NCBI RefSeq assembly: GCF_037126465.1
Contig: NC_088202.1
Coordinates: forward strand, 29,124,213-29,188,212
Direction: 5' to 3'
DNA: 64,000 nt
Source of the DNA: Ornithodoros turicata
Taxonomy: Eukaryota; Arthropoda; Arachnida; Ixodida; Argasidae
Below are positions 56,764-64,000 of this stretch, piece by piece (the stretch's first letter is position 1; each line of letters starts with the position of its first letter). The translations under genes were made by a program, and so were the position numbers. A model generated the notes under the pieces. It worked only from the letters and a program-made list of their open reading frames with translations. It made no database searches and was not told the origin of the DNA.

Positions 56764-57655
56764 GGGTGGTGCACGATTCCCCCGATTTACACTCCCCCGT
56801 CCCGATTCCCCCGGCACGAAGCAACCGGCTCATCTCCACCGCCCCCAATTCACCCGTCGGATTTCCCCCGCCGTAGTGCAGTGACCCGCAATGGTTACAA
56901 CAGAACAATGGCTCGGGAGATTAAACAATTTTTAATGAGTTAGCGCTAGGAGTGTCAAAATGGAAAAAGCTATATGTATGTGTGTGTGTCCTTGTATGAG
57001 ATGGTGAAGCCACCGAGACAGCGGTATAAGTGGACATGAAAAGGGGATATAAGGAGGTATTTGAAATTGAGGTAGTCGAAGTTAATTAAGAGTAAGGGGT
57101 AAGAGTAATTAAAGTTAATTAGAGGTAATTAAAGCAAGAAAGTTGACTTTAAAGGTAATGAATGTAAGATACATGTAATTAAGAGAAATATTAAATGAAA
57201 TTAAAGATTACCGAAGGTAACCGCAGGTTACTGGAGGTAACTAAATGTAATTAAAGGCAATTAACGTCAATTAAAACGGAATTGAGAGTAATTCAAGCAA
57301 GTAAACGTAATTAAAGGTAAGGAAATGAAATTCAAGATTACCTCATGTAATTAAAGGGTAATTACAGGGCAACTGAATGTAATTGAGGGTAATTAAAGGC
57401 TAATTAAATGGACTTACATATACGAATTGAAAGATTGATGAGATCACTTGATTAGATACTGACGGCTCAAACCTTAAATGCGTCACAGTCGACGCCTAGG
57501 AAAGTCTTTGTTTCCTTTCTGAAACGCAGACTGCGCGAAAAGTGTCACGGGGGAATTGACACGGGGGAATCGGCACAGGGAGAATTGACACACGGGGGAG
57601 ACGGCGTGGGGGAAATGAGACGGGGGAGTTGGAACGTGGGAATCGTGCTACACCC
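56764..57655. mobile_element. Array-ended foldback/MULE-like element, 892 bp, 8-9-bp TSD (C)GCTCATAC
   Basis: The ends GGGTGGTGCACGATTCCCCC and (reverse complement) GGGTGTAGCACGATTCCCAC are flanked by GCTCATAC (56756-56763 and 57656-57663; a ninth base also matches). Subterminal arrays of CGATTCCCCC/GGGGGAATTG words lie at 56780-56875 and 57540-57645. The core (57055-57410) is a degenerate array of GTAATTAAAG words, an AT-rich repeat inside a GC-rich frame. No gene. Confidence 0.88.
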
Positions 57656-57663
57656 GCTCATAC

Positions 57664-59227
57664 ATGGGGTCTCGCGTTGGTGCGGCGATATGGGTCTGGG
57701 GGTAATGTCGATATTCGCTCGCCGTTGTTGACCCCATGGGCCATGAAAACTCCAATCATCATCATCATCACGTTGCTATATGATTAATCTTCTTTGTAAG
57801 TTAATCGTGTACTAACATGCACATACAAGGCGCGCCTTTCTTGCACTGTGCCACGATGCCGAAGGTGAACGTATTCCGAAAATAAGTGGCGCCGAAAATT
57901 AGATGATGACTTCGAACTCACAGAATAGTCATTGCGCTTTTTTCTGCTTATGTGCCGCCCGGCGTTACCTGCCGACAATAGTCACACATCATGTTTAGGT
58001 TATGCCCCATCATGGTACTCGAAATATGAAAGGCTAATGGATTAATTTATTGTAGTATCGGGAAGTGAACACACGTTTTCAGCTTTAAAAGCCAAAACTA
58101 CCTTTCTACCATTCAAACCGCGTACAACGTTTTCCGCTGAGCATTGCTCCGCAAGGATGTTCCGCGAAGTTCGCCAAAGCCACCCCATCTCCAGTGAATG
58201 CAGCGTTGCTTCACGTGGGCGATTCGATACCTTGATAATTAGATGGGCTGGGGGTGGGAGGTGGGCAACTGGAGAACTTGTCAGATAATTTCTCAGCGAA
58301 AGCATTCAAAGCATGTCATCTCGACGCTTTCGATGCATCACACAGCCTCGCTTTCACTTGTGCATGAGAGCCAAAATCTATGTCGTGAAGTCTACTGACC
58401 CCCACTAAACGCCCCTGCGTCTGCGTCTATGGTGGCATACACAGACAAACCGCCTTCAACCTCAATAGCGTCTCCTCGAATTAGAGCGGACGCCAAAAAC
58501 CTAAGAAAACCATTTCGCCTTCGTTGTCGGTGAGCGAAGCATGCAATTGTGCAGCAGGTCGTTGTGCAAGACTTTTTTGCCCAGAGAACCCGCTCTGAAT
58601 TTATAGCTCCAATGATATGTCTGTGTATCGTTTTGTATGTCAGCTAATGTTTATGCACTGAGTTCGGAAGATGTCCTGCATCAAGACGAGGAAAACCGGG
58701 AGGGATCGCGCCGAAATTGTCTATATTTTCATGGGCCACGAAGTTTGGGAACCAGTACCTTACACTCTTTTTCAAATTTCATTTAGAATGCAGAGTACCC
58801 AATAAAACCCAATATACATAGTTTCCATTCTTGGGACAAATCTTTGCAGCATAACACTACCTTTCGTCTAGACAACATTTTCCTTCCCCCTAGCAGTTTT
58901 GCGGAGGCCTACATATTGAATTGGAAGCATCTTACTAGTGAATATTAATACATCCGAGGGCATTGGTCCCGCCAATTTAATATGGGTGTGATCAGTAATT
59001 AGTCATTACGTAAAGGTACATTTCGCAAAATGATGCAAACTGCAAAAACGGCCGTCTTTTATACGAATGACAACGGTGGACTTAAATAATTACAATATCA
59101 ATGTTCAATGTGTCTCAGTTTTTAAAATATGCCGCGAAGGGGTTAATGATCTGCACATTTTTACGTTTATCAATAGGCACGATCTGATTACTGTGAAGCA
59201 ATTTTGTTTCCACTAAGTATGGTTAAT
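57664..59227. other. Intergenic stretch, nothing recognised
   Basis: It contains an ATCATCATCATCATCAC run at about 57757-57773 after CCATGGGCCATGAA, resembling a LINE 3' tail on plus, but no coding part is present. The remainder shows nothing recognisable. Confidence 0.35.
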
Positions 59228-59235
59228 GTAGTTTG

Positions 59236-59749
59236 CAGTGATGGCCACTAACTACTTCTACAGTAGTTTAACTATAACTACTAACTACTTAGCGATGGAG
59301 TAGTTTAACTAGTAGATCAACTACTTTTCAGTAGAGGTAGTGAAAACTACTTTTTTAACTACTGCAATGTATTTTAACAACATCTCTAACTACTTAACGT
59401 TGTCCATCAACACCAATCCCATTCTATAGTGTTCCTGGGCACCTAAATATATTTCACAAGCAGTGATAAAAGTGAAGATTTAGTACACATGCACAGCACA
59501 ATTGCTCTGCACCTCCTTTCTGATCAAACAAGTAGCTCAAGGTAAAGGTCGGAAGCCCACTCGTGCCGTAAAGGTTGCGGCAAAATCGGAAGTAGTTGGC
59601 GCCTGCAGTAACCTAACTACTGTAGTTAACTACTCAAAATAGTAGTTTAACTAGTAGTTGCACACTACATTTCTGCAAGTAGTTGATAACTACTTTTTAA
59701 GTACAATCAGCTAGTTTAACTACATGTAGTTAACTACGGGCCATCACTG
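59236..59749. mobile_element. hAT-like non-autonomous element, 514 bp, 8-bp TSD GTAGTTTG
   Basis: The ends CAGTGATGGCC...GGCCATCACTG are flanked by GTAGTTTG (59228-59235 and 59750-59757). Arrays of TAACTACT/AGTAGTTA words fill 59245-59390 and 59605-59740. No coding capacity. Confidence 0.93.
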
Positions 59750-59779
59750 GTAGTTTGCACTCCTGTGTACAGGGTCTGC

Positions 59780-59922
59780 ACTTTATCAGGTACACAAATA
59801 GGTACACGGTAGGGCATTTCTACATTTCTTTCGCTTCTAAATTCCTATCGTTTTTCTCTTTCCCTTTTCCACTACATAGTCGTTCTCTACAAGTGTACCT
59901 ATTTGTATATACCAGACAAAGT
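59780..59922. repeat. Inverted repeat (small foldback), arms about 27 bp
   Basis: TATCAGGTACACAAATAGGT at 59785 is inverted as ACCTATTTGTATATACCAGA near 59897. The loop is pyrimidine-rich and about 85 bases long. Confidence 0.55.
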
Positions 59923-60654
59923 ACATGCCCTCTCTTAATTAAGTTTTGTGACGTGCACGATCTTTGTTGCGGATTCCCAATGTTTAGTTTTGAACAGACA
60001 CTGCTGGGATTCGTTTATTTAATGGGACATCTGATGGTCACCAATGAGAAATGGGTTCCAACCCAACACACTCGTCCTTTTCGTCATCATCCCCATATCA
60101 TCGTCATCATGTATCTCTCTCGCTCTATCTCGTCCTTTTCGTCGGAATCTACTAAGATGTCAGAATGTATGCCTTGCTGCTTTATTGATGACTGGCAGCT
60201 CAAGTTTACGAACTGTACCTTTTTTGTCATCACAACATTACTATCTTGCGCATTACTGAAACTTGCTCAGTGCGTCTCGCGCAGCACATTTACACTGCAG
60301 TGAGTTGCAGTGAAAAAATAATAATAAAGATAATAACAGATAATTCATTCCGAAGCACACATGGACGCAGCCTTGTTTTATGAGGTAGATGCACCCGAAC
60401 GGGCACTCCGACCTGTACGCGCCTTCGTACTTGTCAGTGGATTCCAGCTGGGGCTTTTCCCGGCTTCACTATCTGTGCTTGAAGATGTCGAACATCTGTG
60501 TTCCGTTTGTTTCGCGTTGAGTAAACAGTACAGCAGCTGCGACCTCATTGGTGAACCAAGCTCTCGTGGTTTGTGTTTTGTGATCTCCAGCAATTTGTAT
60601 CAACTCGCGTCTTCTAACATCCGGTGAAGGTTGTTGTGTCCGCCCAGCCAGACG

Positions 60655-60838
60655 ATTGTATCTCATTACGGCCGATGTCTCAATACGGCCGATGTCTCAA
60701 TACAGCCGAAAGTCTCAATACGGCCGATAATCCTTTAATCCCCAACTGTCTCATTACGGCCAAAGTCTCAATACGGCCGAAGGTAGTCTCATTACTGCCG
60801 AAGATGTCTCATAACGGCCAAATGTCAAAATGTGTATT
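60655..60838. repeat. Minisatellite, 16-21-bp unit GTCTCAATACGGCCGA
   Basis: About eight to nine copies of (T)GTCTCATTACGGCCGA/AA with spacers of variable length. The unit style resembles the terminal arrays of the GGG-ended elements, but no partner array was found. Confidence 0.85.
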
Positions 60839-60971
60839 GTAACATGCATTGACATACAATGTTGCAGCCAGGTATGGATATACATTCCAGAGTGTATAAG
60901 CTATGCGGTGTGCCCTTAGGGCCCTTATCATATATATACACATATTGTGAGACAATCAGTATGTTGTCATA

Positions 60972-62566
60972 CACTCTAAATCCGGTCCCCCTTATCGTCC
61001 CCCTTAACGGCCTGTAACCTGTGTTCTAGGGGTTACATTGGCATTTCCCCCTTAAATCCATGGGTTACTTCGTCTAGAACCCATTCCAAGGGTTACATGA
61101 GCCCGCTGTAACGCTTCGGCACCGTGCTACAAGGGTGACAGTGACGTGTCATCGATGTCACCCTTGAAATATCACCCTTACGTAATTCCAGTCACCCATA
61201 CTCTCAACCGTAACCCTTATTACGAGGACAAGAACGAATTTGCTACAAGTTTCGCGTCTTCTGCGCCTGCGCTGAAACATTCAAACTGAACGGACGCGGA
61301 CGCTCGGAGCTTCGAGTCCAGGCTTGGATCAAGTTGTCTCTGCGACGCGTTGGCTTTGAACTCTTCCGTCTTGTTGTTGCTGTAGTGATGTTCACTTCCG
61401 AGGACATTCGCGGCAACTTTTGCGGTCGATGCAAGCAAAATGAGTGTGATTGTGCTGAGTTCATGAGGAAGATAGAGGATCATGCCGGCGACCGCACTGG
61501 GTGGTGTGTGTTCTGCGGCCATTCACCTTCAACACAGGGGCGTCTTGAATCAATTGGTGAGTGTCTTCCGCAATTATTAAAGCCATGAATTGTGCTGTCG
61601 CAAAACAAACAAGTGGCGGTGCTTTTTGTAGACGTGCCTCGCGTTGAGGAGATGGCTGTGGCCACCATTCGCGACGAAACAGTGAGTTTGCAACAGTGTG
61701 TATCTCTTCTCTTTTTACATCTGTCCCTCTCTTTCTTTTAATGTGTGACCGGCTTTTGAGAGCGAGTGTAGCTGTCTGACGTCAGCTAAGGCTTGTTCAT
61801 GCATGTGTCTTTTCAAGATGCAGAAACAGTGATGACCTGGGTACACCGGGATCGAATTTCACGACGCGGTAAGCCTCTGTGTACAACTGTTCGACTATTC
61901 TAGAATGATTGGAGTACAAGCTACGGTACACCACCAGGATAACGCAAGCCACAGAGTGAAGTCTCATACAATATCTTGCATGTACTTGTCAGCATTTCGT
62001 ACATGGTTCCCAGGAGCAGATTTGTTGTCAGTAATTCAGATCTGTCATGTTGTCAGTACTCACATCCGCATCAACAGACAGCTGGCTTAACGAAGCAAAC
62101 TAATGTTTCCCGACTCTGAGTAGTTGTGAAATAATTTTGTAATTTGTCATTTAGCCATAATAAATCGATGTGTTCCATACTCGGATTTCATGTACAAGTG
62201 TACATGCGTTTATTTTATCACAAATACAATTTTATTTTCATGCCTGTACACTGCCACTTCTCTAGAAGTACATGAGCTGGGGCCACACGGCGATGCACTC
62301 AGCGAGCGGGCTTCACCACATGCTACACTGCTGTGAAGGGAAGAGCGCTGCAGAGGACTGGTAACCCATAAAGCGGGGTTCAGCGCCTACGGGAAGGGTT
62401 ACGTTTCGTAACCCATAAGGCTAAAAAACTGCGGCCTTGAGTGTCACCCTTATGTGCAGGCCACGCCTACATAAACCGTACAAAAGGGTTAGACCATAAC
62501 CCCTGATGTAAGGGTTAAAAAATGATCATTTTTTAACCCTTACTATGGGTGACCAGATTTAGAGTG
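60972..62566. mobile_element. TA-flanked element, 1595 bp, inverted ends CACTCTAAATC
   Basis: TA (60970-60971) precedes CACTCTAAATCCGGTCCCCC, and the inverse ending GACCAGATTTAGAGTG finishes at 62566 with TA (62567-62568). Subterminal arrays of AAGGGTTAC/GTAACCCTT words occupy 61010-61220 and 62360-62550. The superfamily is uncertain (TA duplication fits Tc1/mariner-like). The centre holds the possible spliced gene at 61391-61832. Confidence 0.8.
61391..61832 (+). CDS. Possible small spliced gene with cysteine clusters, unrecognised
   Basis: A model with three exons (61391-61556, 61632-61681, 61818-61832) uses consensus borders (GTGAGT/TTTGTAG, GTGAGT/TTCAAG) and keeps one frame to a TGA, giving about 76 residues. 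The first exon has FCGRCKQNECDCAEF and GWCVFCGH, a C-x2-C-x4-C-x-C ... C-x2-C-x-H pattern that could bind zinc. It sits in the middle of the TA-flanked element 60972-62566 and is not a transposase I know. It may be a captured host gene fragment or chance. More exons are possible after 61896 (TATTCTAG acceptor). Confidence 0.3.
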
Positions 62567-62569
62567 TAC

Positions 62570-64000
62570 CACAGCACAATGCAGCATATTGTGTAATGTG
62601 TACACCCCAAAGGTAGTGTTGATGTTGCTGTGGAGCAGCAGGCTACTATGTGGAGTTAACTACTTGTGGAGAGCTAGATGAACATCGGCTTTGTTATGAC
62701 ATTTTTTGGAGTCGTCCTATACAGTCACTGGCCAAGAAGGAACATTTATCCCAGTCGACGTCAGTTTATTTCCATTCGCTTTACAATGGTACAATTCTTG
62801 CTTCTGGAATGAGTAGACCTGCAAGAAGCAAAGAGCAACCGTGAATAGGCTAGAATATTTAAAAAAAACAAAAAAAAACAGGCATTTGACTCTACATGGC
62901 TGGTTTTAATGTGCACAAGCTGCATACATGTTGATATGTGTCTGTTATTTCATACAAGGCTAACATAAATCTTCATCTAGACAAAAAAATGACAAGCCTT
63001 AAGAATGTGACTTCCAGGTAAACACAATGCATGACCATGAGATGAATTTAATTGCATTAGTTCATTCACTTAATGGAACCTTGTGAATATGAAACAGTGA
63101 TACATTACAATTCATGAAATGATGCATGCATGACTTTCCTTTTTTCATTTCTTATTATCCTTCGAATTAACACTCGTGCACTACTACACAATTTTTCACT
63201 TCACAACAGAACCGTATGATACATTGGTAATCTTAACAGCTCACCTCTTCAGCCAAGACTCCCTGGGCAGCAACATGCTATTAGCCATGTTGTTGTTGTT
63301 TTCTTTTTCGGAGTCCTTCGCGTAGCCACATAACATGACTGGAATGGAAAATAGCTATAAATAACAATGTACTTAAATGACTTATATGAAATATTGAAAT
63401 ATTGAAATATTTATTCTAATCAGATATGCTTTTGCGCTTAGCACGGTGCAAAAGCCTGCGCAACATTTCCATATGTTCGCGGTACGCAATTCGAGAAGAT
63501 CAATTCAAGTATGCTGACTTGTGCTTTTATTTTTGAACAAATATGATGACAAATTTTAACAAATGAAATATGGCTCACAATGATAAATCTGCTGTACGGT
63601 GCGTCATTATCGGTGTCTTAACTTCGAATGAATTTGTTGTTCCTAAACGCGCAAAGAAGTACAAACGGTGCATATTTACTAACACATACCGAGCTACATC
63701 TATTACAGGCACTTCGGCTGTTTTGATTTAGTCAAATTACTCGTATGAGAATGCAACTATGTGTGGATAACACACTGCTAAGCCAGACAGCCCACAAAGC
63801 ATAACTCATCAGAATTATTGGTTCTCGCCCTTGGTCAACACTGCGCGATATCCATTGGGACTGTGACGATTCATTCAACTCAATTTCCACCGGAACAACA
63901 CGCTCTTCTCGAAAGACAACGACGGAAAATAAAGAGCCGCTTAAGTCCACTAATTTGCACTTTACAGCACTGCAAATCGATAGATATAAACACGTCGTAA
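62570..64000. other. Intergenic stretch, nothing recognised
   Basis: AT-rich, with A runs at about 62860-62880 and a GAAATATT run at about 63389-63410. No gene or element ends were identified. Confidence 0.35.

Noticed and set aside
59755..60303. 182-codon plus-strand frame
   Set aside because: It begins in the target duplication of a hAT-like element and crosses an inverted repeat; it has F/S-rich low-complexity text with no domain.

Overview
The window is intron-containing, repeat-packed animal DNA. Its transposable elements (tRNA-derived SINE, LINEs ending in ATC-rich tails, PIF/Harbinger and ISL2EU-type DNA transposons, hAT-like non-autonomous elements) and a divergent ionotropic receptor point to an arthropod. 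A chelicerate such as a tick is my best guess (inference; nothing in the window names the species). There are no bacterial operons and no CRISPR array.

Only one gene looks like a normal host gene: a single-exon 594-codon ionotropic receptor on the minus strand (18657-20441). Nearly everything else recognisable is mobile DNA, much of it nested.

Layout: 1-2470, LINE endonuclease/reverse transcriptase (minus), almost open. 3685-6087, ACTGG/GGGACC-rich arrays. 7557-14823, a TTAA-bounded inverted-repeat pair enclosing a miniature LTR retrotransposon (7740-8751, LTRs identical as read), a foldback MITE and a hAT-like element (13784-14724). 15447-15966, a 42-bp minisatellite. 16300-17812, LINE 5' region and intact ORF1 without ORF2. 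18657-20441, the receptor. 21.8-27.9 kb, LINE 3' ends, a MITE and a broken mariner transposase. 30563-38524, a PIF/Harbinger transposase pseudogene in five exons, split by a 5.75-kb insertion (31526-37280). That insertion has hAT-like ends and carries an ISL2EU-type gene pair: a SWIM/YqaJ nuclease on plus and a THAP/DDE transposase on minus. 39.2-43.4 kb, a hAT-like element holding a SINE, then a TTAA-flanked element. 44.0-45.0 kb, a Myb/SANT-like Harbinger accessory gene remnant. 46597-48817, another hAT-like element. 49.1-55.7 kb, a CR1-like LINE (minus) interrupted by a 3.9-kb element that itself contains a 2.5-kb element. 56.8-62.6 kb, further array-type and TA-flanked elements, one with a possible small spliced gene.

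Boundaries of many elements were fixed by reading exact target-site duplications next to inverted ends. Family names come from protein motifs or terminal features and were not checked against a database.
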